64,000 nt of DNA, taken from Ptiloglossa arizonensis. Lineage: Eukaryota > Arthropoda > Insecta > Hymenoptera > Colletidae. The DNA lies in the NCBI RefSeq assembly GCF_051014685.1, contig NW_027478600.1, forward strand, positions 744,001 to 808,000, given 5' to 3'. Shown here piece after piece: positions 1 to 11,170 of this stretch; position 1 is the first letter of the stretch; every line of letters starts with the position of its first letter. The notes below the pieces were generated by a model, which was given only the letters and a program-made list of their open reading frames with translations, was not told the origin of the DNA and did not search any database. The position numbers and the translations under genes were made by a program.

Positions 1-7
1 GTACGCA

Positions 8-24
8 TACCGTTGTAATCGGGC
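8..24 (+). other. CENP-B-box-like motif (one per monomer)
   Basis: The 17-mer TACCGTTGTAATCGGGC matches the mammalian CENP-B box consensus YTTCGTTGGAARCGGGA at 12 of 17 positions. It matches 7 of the 9 core bases of nTTCGnnnnAnnCGGGn: the CG of TTCG, the central A and the whole CGGG. The two missing core bases are the leading TT, here AC. It recurs at the same place in nearly every monomer. Variants seen include ttgtgatcggg in the monomers that start gtactc, cataccctt, catacagttg, catagcgttg and atcggtcg, the last breaking CGGG. A role as a protein-binding site in centromeric chromatin is only a hypothesis: CENP-B is a mammalian protein, and other lineages domesticated pogo-type transposases independently. 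Confidence 0.45.
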
Positions 25-40
25 GAGTTTCTACTTTCAG

Positions 41-97
41 ATGCAACAGAAATTTTGCGGATTGTTCAATCCGTTCGCGAGATATGGCAGTTTGGAG
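41..97 (+). other. micro-exon-like 57-nt segment between splice-like signals (one per monomer)
   Basis: Upstream is TTTCTACTTTCAG, a good match to a 3' splice site (pyrimidine run plus CAG). Downstream is GAG followed by GTAAGA, matching 8 of 9 positions of MAG|GTRAGT. The 57 nt between them are 19 codons, open from the ATG at 41; the consensus peptide is MQQKFCGLVNPFARYGSLE, and this copy has LFNPF. The implied intron to the next monomer is 118 nt. Donor variants: GATGTAAG, GCAGGTAAG, GAAGTAAG and GACGTAAG keep GT; gaactaag and gatataag lose it; gatgcaag is a GC donor; ggttag and ggtaac are weak. Acceptor variants: cattcag and taacag keep AG; ctttctg loses it. In-frame stops were seen in about nine monomers, for example TAA near 23671, 27521, 31021, 52541, 53941, 55869 and 62868, TAG near 17371 and TGA near 30331. 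It may be coincidence, and I do not call it a gene. Confidence 0.3.
58..73. other. 7-bp perfect dyad, 2-bp spacer (one per monomer)
   Basis: The consensus CGGATTGGTCAATCCG is a perfect inverted repeat with arms CGGATTG and CAATCCG around a GT spacer; this first copy has TT as spacer. It is followed two bases later by the palindrome TCGCGA at 75-80. Monomers with cgatccg or ctatccg lose one pair, and gamma monomers with gcagattggtcgatccg lose two. These changes are not compensatory, so there is no sign that a stem is being conserved. It could be a dimeric protein-binding site or chance. Confidence 0.6.
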
Positions 98-3000
98 GTA
101 AGAAACGCTTGAGAAACTAAAAATTTTCGCAGTTCTGATGCTCGAAACGAATAACTAGAACGGCCTAGGGGAAAAGTACGCATACAGTTGTAATCGGGCG
201 AGTTTCTACTTTCAGATGCAACAGAAATTTTGCGGATTGGTCAATCCGTTCGCGCGATATGGCAGTTTGAAGGTGAGAAACGCTTGTGAAACTCAAAATT
301 TTCGCAGTTCTGATGCTCGACAAGCATAACTAGAACGGCCTAGGGGAAAAGTACGCATACCGTTGTAATCGGGCGAGTTTCTACTTTCAGATGCAACAGA
401 AATTTTGCGGATTGGTCAATCCGTTCGCGAGATATGGCAGATTGGAGGTAAGAAACGCTTGAGAAACTCAAAATTTTCGCAGTTCTGATGCTCCAAACGA
501 ATAACCAGAACGGCCTAGGGGAAAAGTACGCATACCGTTGTAATCGGGCGAGTTTCTACTTTCAGATGCAACAGAAATTTTGCGGATTGGTTAATCCGTT
601 CGCGAGATATGGCAGTTTGGAGGTAAGAAACGCTTGAGAAACTAAAAATTTTCGCAGTTCTGATGCTCGAAACGAATAACTAGAACGGCCTAGGGGAAAA
701 GTACGCATACCGTTGTAATTGGGCGTGTTTCTACTTTCAGATGCAACAGAAATTTTGCGGATTGGTCAATCCGTTCGCGAGATATGGCAGTTTGGATGTA
801 AGAAACGCTTGAGAAACTAAAAATTTTCGCAGTTCTGATGCTCGAAACGAATAACCAGAACGGACTAGGGGAAAAGTACGCATACCGTCGTAATCGGGCG
901 AGTTTCTACTTTCACATGCAACAGAAATTTTGCGGATTGGTCAATCCGTTCGCGAGATATGGCAGTTTGGAGGTAAGAAACGGTTGAGAAACTCAAAATT
1001 TTCACAGTTCTGATGCTCGAAACGAATAACTAGAACGGCCTAGGGGAAAAGTACTCATACCGTTGTAATCGGGCGAGTTTCTACTTTCAGATGCAACAGA
1101 AATTTTGCGGATTGGTCAATCCGTTCGCGAGATATGGCAGTTTGGAGGTAAGAAACGGTTGAGAAACTCAAAATTTTCACAGTTCTGATGCTCGAAACGA
1201 ATAACTAGAACGGCCTAGGGGAAAGGTTGGCATACCGTTGTAATCGGGCGAGTTTCTACTTTCAGATGCAACAGAAATTTTGCGGATTGGTCAATCCGTT
1301 CGCGAGATATGGCAGTTTGGAGGTAAGAAACGCTTGAGAAACTCAAAATTTTCGCAGTTCTGATGCTCGAAACGAATAACCAGAACGGCCTAGGGGAAAA
1401 GAACGCATACAGTTGTAATCGGGCGAGTTTCTACTTTCAGATGCAACAGAAATTTTGCGGATTGGTCAATCCGTTCGCGAGATATGGCAGTTTGGAGGTA
1501 AGAAACGGTTGAGAAACTCAAAATTTTCACAGTTCTGATGCTCGAAACGAATAACTAGAACGGCCTAGGGGAAAAGTACTCATACCGTTGTAATCGGGCG
1601 AGTTTCTACTTTCAGATGCAACAGAAATTTTGCGGATTGGTCAATCCGTTCGCGAGATATGGCAGTTTGGAGGTAAGAAACGCTTGAGAAACTCAAAATT
1701 TTCGCAGTTCTGATGCTCCAAACGAATAACCAGAACGGCCTAGGGGAAAAGTACACATACCGTTGCAATTGGGCGAGTTTCTACTTTCAGATGCAACAGA
1801 AAGTTTGCGGATTGGTCTATCCGTTCGAGAGATATGGCAGTTTGGAGGTAAGAAACGCTTGAGCAACTCAAATTTTTCGCAGTTCTGATGCTCGAAACGA
1901 ATAACCAGAACGGCCTACGGGAAAAGTACGCATACCGTTGTAATCGGGCGAGTTTCTACTTTCAGATGCAACAGAAATTTTGCGGATTGGTCAATCCGTT
2001 CGCGAGATATGGCAGTTTGGACGTAAGAAACGCTTGAGAAACTCAAAATTTTCGCAGTTCTGATGCCCGAAACGAATAACTAGAACGGCCTAGGGGAAAG
2101 GTTGGCATACTGTTGTAATCGGGCGAGATTCTACTTTCAGATGCAACAGAAATTTTGTGGATTGGTCAATCCGTTCGCGAGATATGGCAGTTTGGACGTA
2201 AGAAACGCTTGAGAAACTCAAAATTTTCGCAGTTCTGATGCTCGAAACGAATAACTAGAACGGCCTAGGGGAAAGGTTGGCATACCGTTGTAATCGGGCG
2301 AGTTTCTACTTTCAGATGCAACAGAAATTTTGTGGATTGGTCAATCCGTTCGCGAGATATGGCAGTTTGGACGTAAGAAACGCTTGAGAAACTAAAAATT
2401 TTCGCAGTTCTGATGCACGAAACGAATAACTAGAACGGCCTAGGTGAAAAGTACGCATACTGTTGTAACCGGGCGAGTTTCTACTTTCAGATGCAACAGA
2501 AATTTTGCGGATTGGTCAATCCGTTCGCGAGATATGGCAGTTTGGAGGTAAGAAACGCTTGAGAAACTCAAAATTTTCGCAGTTCTGATGCTCGAAACGA
2601 ATAACCAGAACGGACTAGGGGAAAAGTACGCATACCGTTGTAATCGGGCGAGTTTCTACTTTCAGATGCAACAGAAATTTTGCGGATTGGTCAATCCGTT
2701 CGCGAGATATGGCAGTTTGTAAGTAAGAAACGCTTGAGAAACTCAAAATTTTCGCAGTTCTGATGCTCCAAACGAATAACCAGAACGGCCTAGGGGAAAA
2801 GTACGCATACCGTTGTAATCGGGCGAGTTTCTACTTTCAGATGCAACAGAAATTTTGCGGATTGGTCAATCCGTTCGCGAGATATGGCAGTTTGGAGGTA
2901 AGAAACGCTTGAGAAACTAAAAATTTTCGCAGTTCTGATGCTCGAAACGAATAACTAGAACGGCCTAGGGGAAAAGTACGCATACAGTTGTAATCGGGCG

Positions 3001-4375
3001 AGTTTCTACTTTCAGATGCAACAGAAATTTTGCGGATTGGTCAATCCGTTCGCGCGATATGGCAGTTTGAAGGTGAGAAACGCTTGTGAAACTCAAAATT
3101 TTCGCAGTTCTGATGCTCGACAAGCATAACTAGAACGGCCTAGGGGAAAAGTACGCATACCGTTGTAATCGGGCGAGTTTCTACTTTCAGATGCAACAGA
3201 AATTTTGCGGATTGGTCAATCCGTTCGCGAGATATGGCAGTTTGGAGGTAAGAAACGGTTGAGAAACTCAAAATTTTCACAGTTCTGATGCTCGAAACGA
3301 ATAACTAGAACGGCCTAGGGGAAAGGTTGGCATACCGTTGTAATCGGGCGAGTTTCTACTTTCAGATGCAACAGAAATTTTGCGGATTGGTCAATCCGTT
3401 CGCGAGATATGGCTGTTTGGAGGTAAGAAACGCTTGAGAAACTCAAAATTTTCGCAGTTCTGATGCTCGAAACGAATAACCAGAACGGCCTAGGGGAAAA
3501 GAACGCATACAGTTGTAATCGGGCGAGTTTCTACTTTCAGATGCAACAGAAATTTTGCGGATTGGTCAATCCGTTCGCGAGATATGGCAGTTTGGAGGTA
3601 AGAAACGGTTGAGAAACTCAAAATTTTCACAGTTCTGATGCTCGAAACGAATAACTAGAACGGCCTAGGGGAAAAGTACTCATACCGTTGTAATCGGGCG
3701 AGTATCTACTTTCAGATGCAACAGCAATTTTGCGGATTGGTGTATCCGTTCGCGAGATATGGCAGTTTGGGGGTAAGAAACGCTTGAGAAACTCAAAATT
3801 TTGGCAGTTCTGATGCTCGAAACGAATAACTAGAACGTCCTAGGGGAAAAGTACGCATACCGTTGTAATCGCGCGAGTTTCTACTTTCAGGTGCAACAGA
3901 AATTTTGTGGATTGGTCAATCCGTTCGCGAGATATGGCAGTCTGGATATAGGAAACGCTTGAGAAACTCAAAATTTGCGCAGCTCTGATGCTCGACAAGC
4001 ATAACTAGAACGGCCTAGGGGAAAAGTACACATACCGTTGCAATTGGGCGTGTGTATACTTTCAGTTGCAACAGAAATTTTGTGGATTGGTCAATCCGTT
4101 CGCGAGATATGGCAGTTTGGAGGTAAGAAACGCTTGAGAAACTCAAAATTTTCGCAGTTCTGATGCTCGAAACGAATAACTAGAACGGCCTAGGGGAAAG
4201 GTTGGCATACCGTTGTAATCGGGCGAGTTTCTACTTTCAGATGCAACAGAAATTTTGTGGATTGGTCAATCCGTTCGCGAGATATGGCAGTTTGGAGGTA
4301 AGAAACGCTTGAGAAACTCAAAATTTTCGCAGTTCTGATGCTCCAAACGAATAACCAGATCGGCCTAGGGGAAAA

Positions 4376-7300
4376 GTACGCATAGCGTTGTAATCGGGCG
4401 AGTTTCTACTTTCAGATGCAGCAGAAATTTTGCGGATTGGTCAATCCGTTCGCGAGATATGGCAGTTTGGAGGTAAGAAACGCTTGAGAAACTCAAAATT
4501 TTCGCAGTTCTGATTCTCGAAACGAATAACCAGAACGGCCCAGTGGTAAAGTACGCATACCCTTGTAATCGGGCGAGTTTCTACTTTCAGATGCAACAAA
4601 AATTTTGCGGATTGGTCAATCCGTTCGCGAGATATGGCAGTTTGGAGGTAACAAACGTTTGAGAAACTCAAAATTTTCGCAGTTCTGATGCTCGAAACGG
4701 ATAACTAGAACGGCCTAGGGGAAAAGTACACCTACCGTTGTAATCGGGCGAGTTTCTACTTTCAGATGCAACAGAAATTTTGCGGATTGGTCAATCCGTT
4801 CGCGAGACATGGCAGTTTGCAGGTAAGAAATGCATTTGAAACTCAAAATTTTCGCAGTTCTGATGCTCGAAACGAATAACCAGAACGGCCTAGGGGAAAA
4901 GTACACATACCGTTGTAATCGGGCGAGTTTCTACATTCAGATTCAACAGAAATTTTGCGGATTGGTCAATCCGTTCGCGAGATATGGCAGTTTGGACGTA
5001 AGAAACGCTTGAGAAACTCAAAATTTTCGCAGTTCTGACGCTCGAAACGAATAACTAGAACGGCCTAGGGGAAAGGTTGGCATACCGTTGTAATCGGGCG
5101 AGTTTCTACTTTCAGATGCAACAGAAATTTTGTGGATTGGTCAATCCGTTCGCGAGATATGGCCGTTTGGATGTAAGAAACGCTTGAGAAACTCAAAATT
5201 TTCGCAGTTCTGATTCTCGAAACGAATAACCAGAACCGCCCAGTGGTAAAGTACGCATACCGTTGTAATCGGGCGAGTTTCTACTTTCAGATGCAACAGA
5301 AATTTTGCGGATTGGTCAATCCGTTCGCGAGACATGGCAGTTTGCAGGTAAGAAATGCATTTGAAACTCAAAATTTTCGCAGTTCTGATGCTCGAAACGA
5401 ATAACCAGAACGGCCTAGGGGAAAAGTACACATACCGTTGTAATCGGGCGAGTATCTACATTCAGATTCAACAGAAATTTTGCGGATTGGTCAATCCGTT
5501 CGCGAGATATGGCAGTTTGGACGTAAGAAACGCTTGAGAAACTCAAAATTTTCGCAGTTCTGACGCTCGAAACGAATAACTAGAACGGCCTAGGGGAAAG
5601 GTTGGCATACCGTTGTAATCGGGCGAGTTTCTACTTTCAGATGCAACAGAAATTTTGCGGATTGGTCAATCCGTTCGCGAGATATCGCAGTTTGGAGGTT
5701 AGAAACGCTTGAGCAACTCAAAATGTTCACATTTCTGATGCTCGAAACGAATAACTAGAACGGCCTACGGGAAAAGTACGCATACCGTTGTAATCGGTCG
5801 AGTTTCTACTTTCAGATGCAACAGAAATTTTGCGGATTGGTCAATCCGTTCGCGAGATATGGCAGTTTGGAGGTAAGAAATGCATGAGAAACTCAAAATT
5901 TTCGCAGTTCTGATGCTCGAAACGAATAACCAGAACGGCCTAGGGGAAAAGTTCGCATACCGTTGTAATCGGGCGAGTTTATACTTTCAGATGCAACAGC
6001 AATTTTGCGGATTGGTCAATCCGTTCGCGAGATATGGCCGTTTGGATGTAAGAAACGCTTGAGAAACTCAAAATTTTCGCAGTTCTGATTCTCGAAACGA
6101 ATAACCAGAACGGCCCAGTTGTAAAGTACGCATACCGTTGTAATCGGGCGAGTTTCTACTTTCAGATGCAACAGAAATTTTGCGGATTGGTCAATCCGTT
6201 CGCGAGACATGGCAGTTTGCAGGTAAGAAATGCATGAGAAACTCAAAATTTTCGCAGTTCTGATGCTCGAAACGAATAACCAGAACGGCCTAGGGGAAAA
6301 GTACACATACCGTTGTAATCGGGCGAGTTTCTACATTCAGATTCAACAGAAATTTTGCGGATTGGTCAATCCGTTCGCGAGATATGGCAGTTTGGAGGTT
6401 AGAAACGCTTGAGCAACTCAAAATGTTCACATTTCTGATGCTCGAAACGAATAACTAGAACGGCCTACGTGAAAAGTACGCATACCGTTGTAATCGGTCG
6501 AGTTTCTACTTTCAGATGCAACAGAAATTTTGCGGATTGGTCAATCCGTTCGCGAGATATGGCAGTTTGGAGGTAAGAAATGCATGAGAAACTCAAAATT
6601 TTCGCAGTTCTGATGCTCGAAACGAATAACCAGAACGGCCTAGGGGAAAAGTTCGCATACCGTTGTAATCGGGCGAGTTTATACTTTCAGATGCAACAGC
6701 AATTTTGCGGATTGGTCAATCCGTTCGCGAGATATGGCAGTTTGGAGGTAACAAACGTTTGAGAAACTCAAAATTTTCGCAGTTCTGATGCTCGAAACGG
6801 ATAACTAGAACGGCCTAGGGGAAAAGTACGCATACAGTTGTAATCGGGCGAGTTTCTACTTTCAGATGCAACAGAAATTTTGCGGATTGGTCAATCCGTT
6901 CGCGAGACATGGCAGTTTGCATGTAAGAAACGCTTGAGAAACTCAAAATTTTCGCAGTTCTGATTCTCGAAACGAATAACCAGAACGGCCCAGTGGTAAA
7001 GTACGCATACCGTTGTAATCGGGCGAGTTTCTACTTTCAGATGCAACAAAAATTTTGCGGATTGTTCAATCCGTTCGCGAGATATGGCAGTTTGGAGGTA
7101 AGAAACGTTTGAGAAACTCAAAATTTTCGCAGTTCTGATGGTCGGAACGAATAACCAGAACGGCCTAGGGGCAAAGTACGTATACCGTTGTAATCGGGCG
7201 AGTTTGTCCTTTCTGATGCACCAGAAATTTTGCGGATCGGTCAATCCGTTCGCGAGATATGGCAGTTTGGAGGTAAGAAACGGATGAGAAACTCAAAATT

Positions 7301-7525
7301 TTCGCAGTTCTGATGCTCGAAACGAATAACTGAAACGGCCTAGGGGAAAAGTACACATACCGTTGTAATCGGGCGAGTTTCTACTAACAGATGCAACAGA
7401 AATTTTGCGGATTGCTCAATCCGTTCCCGACATATGGCAGTTTGGAAGTAAGAAACGATTGCGAAACTCAAAATTTTCGCAGTTCTGATGCTCGAAACGA
7501 ATAACTAGAACGGCCTAGGGGAAAA
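4376..7525 (+). repeat. beta domain 1, 18 monomers
   Basis: It begins with a monomer starting gtacgcatagcgttg, a marker that recurs at 10501 and 15751. Beta markers are gacatggcagtttgcag, agaaatgcat, ctacattcag, gattctcg and the monomer end cagtggtaaa. A 3-monomer unit repeats at 4726-5250 and 5251 onward, shown by gttggc starts at 5076 and 5601, 525 bp apart. It then passes into a 4-monomer unit, 5601-6300 against 6301-6825, shown by gaggttagaaacgcttgagcaactc 700 bp apart and atactttcag monomers at 5951 and 6651. The end holds the gtcctttctg monomer at 7176 and the ctactaacag monomer at 7351, a pair seen again in other beta domains. Confidence 0.75.
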
Positions 7526-10500
7526 GTACGCATACCGTTGTAATCGGGCGAGTTTCTACTTTCAGATGCAACAGAAATTTTGCGGATTGGTCGATCCGTT
7601 CGCGAGATATGGCAGTTTGGAGGTAAGAAACGCTTGAGAAACTCAAAATTTTCGCAGTTCTGATGCTCCAAACGAATAACCAGATCGGCCTAGGGGAAAA
7701 GTACGCATACCGTTGTAATCGGGCGAGTTTCTACTTTCAGATGCAGCAGAAATTTTGCGGATTGGTCAATCCGTTCGCGAGATATGGCAGTTTGGAGGTA
7801 AGAAACGCTTGAGAAACTAAAAATTTTCGCAGTTCTGATGCTCGAAACGAATAACCAGAACGGCCTACGGGAAAAGTACGCACACCGTTGTAATCGGGCG
7901 AGTTTCTACTTTCAGATGCAACAGAAATTTTGCGGATTGGTCAATCCGTTCGCGAGATATGGCCGTTTGGATGTAAGAAACGCTTGAGAAACTCAAAATT
8001 TTCGCAGTTCTGATGCTCGAAACGAATAACCAGATCGGCCTAGTGGTAAAGTACGCATACCGTTGTAATCGGGCGAGTTTCTACTTTCAGATGCAACAGA
8101 AATTTTGTGGATTGGTCAATCCGTTCGCGAGATATGGCAGTTTGGACGTAAGAAACGCTTGAGAAACTAAAAATTTTCGCAGTTCTGATGCTCGAAACGA
8201 ATAACTAGAACGGCCTAGGTGAAAAGTACGCATACTGTTGTAACCGGGCGAGTTTCTACTTTCAGATGCAACAGAAATTTTGCGGATTGGTCAATCCGTT
8301 CGCGAGATATGGCAGTTTGGAGGTAAGAAACGCTTGAGAAACTCAAAATTTTCGCAGTTCTGATGCTCGAAACGAATAACCAGAACGGACTAGGGGAAAA
8401 GTACGCATACCGTTGTAATCGGGCGACTTTCTACTTTCAGATGCAACAGAAATTTTGCGGATTGGTCAATCCGTTCGCGAGATATGGCAGTTTGGATGTA
8501 AGAAACGCTTGAGAAACTCAAAATTTTCGCAGTTCTGATGCTCCAAACGAATAACCAGAACGGCCTAGGGGAAAAGTACGCATACCGTTGTAATGGGGCG
8601 AGTTTCTACTTTCAGATGCAACAGAAATTTTGCGGATTGGTCAATCCGTTCGCGAGATATGGCAGTTTGGAGGTAAGAAACGCTTGAGAAACTCAAAATT
8701 TTCGCAGTTCTGATGCTCGAAACGAATAACCAGAAGGGCCTAGGGGAAAAGTACGCATACCGTTGTAATCGGGCGAGTTTCTACTTTCAGATGCAACAGA
8801 AATTCTGCGGATTGGTCAATCAGTTCGCGAGATATGGCAGTTTGGAGGTAAGAAACGCTTGAGAAACTCAAAATTTTCGCAGTTCTGATGCTCCAAACGA
8901 ATAACCAGAACGGCCTAGGGGAAAAGTACACATACCGTTGCAATTGGGCGAGTTTCTACTTTCAGATGCAACAGAAAGTTTGCGGATTGGTCTATCCGTT
9001 CGAGAGATATGGCAGTTTGGAGGTAAGAAACGCTTGAGCACCTCAAATTTTTCGCAGTTCTGATGCTCGAAACGAATAACCAGAACGGCCTACGGGAAAA
9101 GTACGCATACCGTTGTAATCGGGCGAGTTTCTACTTTCAGATGCAACAGAAATATTGCGGATTGGTCAATCCGTTCGCGAGATATGGCAGTTTGGACGTA
9201 AGAAACGCTTGAGAAACTCAAAATTTTCGCAGTTCTGATGCCCGAAACGAATAACTAGAACGGCCTAGGGGAAAGGTTGGCATACCGTTGTAATCGGGCG
9301 AGATTCTACTTTCAGATGCAACAGAAATTTTGTGGATTGGTCAATCCGTTCGCGAGATATGGCAGTTTGGACGTAAGAAACGCTTGAGAAACTCAAAATT
9401 TTCGCAGTTCTGATGCTCGAAACGAATAACTAGAACGGCCTAGGGGAAAGGTTGGCATACCGTTGTAATCGGGCGAGTTTCTACTTTCAGATGCAACAGA
9501 AATTTTGTGGATTGGTCAATCCGTTCGCGAGATATGGCAGTTTGGACGTAAGAAACGCTTGAGAAACTAAAAATTTTCGCAGTTCTGATGCTCGAAACGA
9601 ATAACTAGAACGGCCTAGGTGAAAAGTACGCATACTGTTGTAACCGGGCGAGTTTCTACTTTCAGATGCAACAGAAATTTTGCGGATTGGTCAATCCGTT
9701 CGCGAGATATGGCAGTTAGGAGGTAAGAAACGCTTGAGAAACTCAAAATTTTCGCAGTTCTGATGCTCGAAACGAATAACCAGAACGGACTAGTGGAAAA
9801 GTACGCATACCGTTGTAATCGGGCGAGTTTCTACTTTCAGATGCAACAGAAATTTTGCGGATTGGTCAATCCGTTCGCGAGATATGGCAGTTTGGAGGTA
9901 AGAAACGCTTGAGAAACTCAAAATTTTCGCAGTTCTGATGCTCCAAACGAATAACCAGAACGGCCTAGGGGAAAAGTACGCACACCGTTGTAATCGGGCG
10001 AGTTTCTACTTTCAGATGCAACAGAAATTTTGCGGATTGGTCAATCCGTTCGCGAGATATGGCAGTTTGGAGGTAAGAAACGCTTGAGAAACTAAAAATT
10101 TTCGCAGTTCTGATGCTCGAAACGAATAACTAGAACGGCCTAGGGGAAAAGTACGCATACAGTTGTAATCGGGCGAGTTTCTAATTTCAGGTGCAACAGA
10201 AATTTTGTGGATTGGTCAATCCGTTCGCGAGATATGGCAGTTTGGACGTAAGAAACGCTTGAGAAACTCAAAATTTTCGCAGTTCTGACGCTCGAAACGA
10301 ATAACTAGAACGGCCTAGGGGAAAGGTTGGCATACCGTTGTAATCGGGCGAGTTTCTACTTTCAGATGCAACAGAAATTTTGTGGATTGGTCAATCCGTT
10401 CGCGAGATATGGCAGTTTGGAGGTAAGAAACGCTTGAGAAACTCAAAATTTTCGCAGTTCTGATGCTCCAAACGAATAACCAGATCGGCCTAGGGGAAAA
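7526..10500 (+). repeat. alpha domain 2, 17 monomers
   Basis: The same marker set as alpha domain 1: ctccaaacga, atgcagcaga, ttttgtgg, gttggcatac and ggacgta. From 8056 onward it is copied in alpha domain 3 at +5250 bp. The stretch 8976-9830 aligns with 1801-2650 at +7175 bp, including the shared sequences gagagatatgg, gcccgaaacg and the start tgttgtaaccgg. No non-satellite sequence was seen. Confidence 0.75.
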
Positions 10501-11170
10501 GTACGCATAGCGTTGTAATCGGGCGAGTTTCTACTTTCAGATGCAGCAGAAATTTTGCGGATTGGTCAATCCGTTCGCGAGATATGGCAGTTTGGAGGTA
10601 AGAAACGCTTGAGAAACTCAAAATTTTCGCAGTTCTGATTCTCGAAACGAATAACCAGAACGGCCCAGTGGTAAAGTACGCATACCCTTGTAATCGGGCG
10701 AGTTTCTACTTTCAGATGCAACAAAAATTTTGCGGATTGGTCAATCCGTTCGCGAGATATGGCAGTTTGGAGGTAACAAACGTTTGAGAAACTCAAAATT
10801 TTCGCAGTTCTGATGCTCGAAACGGATAACTAGAACGGCCTAGGGGAAAAGTACACCTACCGTTGTAATCGGGCGAGTTTCTACTTTCAGATGCAACAGA
10901 AATTTTGCGGATTGGTCAATCCGTTCGCGAGATATGGCAGTTTGGAGGTAAGAAATGCATGAGAAACTCAAAATTTTCGCAGTTCTGATGCTCGAAACGA
11001 ATAACCAGAAAGGCCTAGGGGAAAAGTTCGCATACCGTTGTAATCGGGCGAGTTTCTACTTTCAGATGCAACAGAAACTTTGCGGATTGGTCAATCCGTT
11101 CACGAGATATGGCAGTTTGGAGGTAAGAAATGCATGAGAATCTCAAAATTTTCGCAGTTCTGATGCTCGA
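8056..11170 (+). repeat. first copy of the 30-monomer (5250-bp) duplication
   Basis: This stretch matches 13306-16420. By eye I found only two substitutions in about 3.1 kb: C at 8599 is T at 13849, and G at 9240 is C at 14490. Rare variants are shared, including aatattgcgg, gttaggaggta, ctaatttcaggtgc and gagcacctcaaat. The count is visual and may miss some differences. Confidence 0.85.

Larger units (their letters stand above)
1..175 (+). repeat. reference monomer with internal landmarks
   Basis: This first monomer serves as the numbering reference. It starts gtacgcatac and ends gaaaa. It carries a 17-bp CENP-B-box-like motif (8-24), a pyrimidine tract ending in CAG (28-40), AAATTTT (50-56), a 7-bp dyad (58-73), the palindrome TCGCGA (75-80), GGTAAGA (97-103), an AAATTTT tract (121-127 here, AAAATTTT at 120-127 in the consensus) and CCTAGG (164-169). 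Consensus monomers also hold an 8-bp inverted repeat, GAGTTTCT at 25-32 and AGAAACTC at 112-119; here the last base of the second arm is changed. The two A/T tracts lie about 70 bp apart, which could favour nucleosome positioning, but that is inference. Confidence 0.9.
1..4375 (+). repeat. alpha domain 1, 25 monomers
   Basis: Alpha-type monomers are marked by the start gttggcatac (after gaaag), ttttgtgg, tttggacgta, gagaaactaaaaa, cggttgag with tttcacag, and ctccaaacga. Two internal repeats are visible. The rare monomer at 176-350 (gcgcgatatgg, gaaggtgag, cgcttgtgaa) recurs at 2976-3150, an offset of 16 monomers. The run 1051-1700, including a monomer starting gaacgcatacagttg at 1401, recurs at 3151-3800, an offset of 12 monomers. 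The stretch 1801-2650 is closely matched at 8976-9830 and 14226-15080. No gene or unique DNA is present. Confidence 0.8.

Noticed and set aside
25..119. 8-bp inverted repeat GAGTTTCT / AGAAACTC, 80 bp apart within the monomer
   Set aside because: An 8-bp match at that distance is easily chance. Several lineages (gagaaactaa, gtgaaactc, gagcaactc, gagaatctc) break it without a compensating change.
63..148. RNA polymerase III-like boxes: TGGTCAATCCG fits the A box TRGYNNANNNG, and GCTCGAAAC is one base from the B box GWTCRANNC
   Set aside because: The A-box pattern is expected by chance about once per three such monomers, the B box has a mismatch, the spacing (77 bp) is long, and no T-run terminator follows closely. 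No tRNA or SINE similarity was seen.
160..175. Telomere-like sequence in cctaggggaaaa
   Set aside because: It occurs once per monomer with no TTAGGG-type or TTAGG-type tandem run, so it is only part of the satellite unit.
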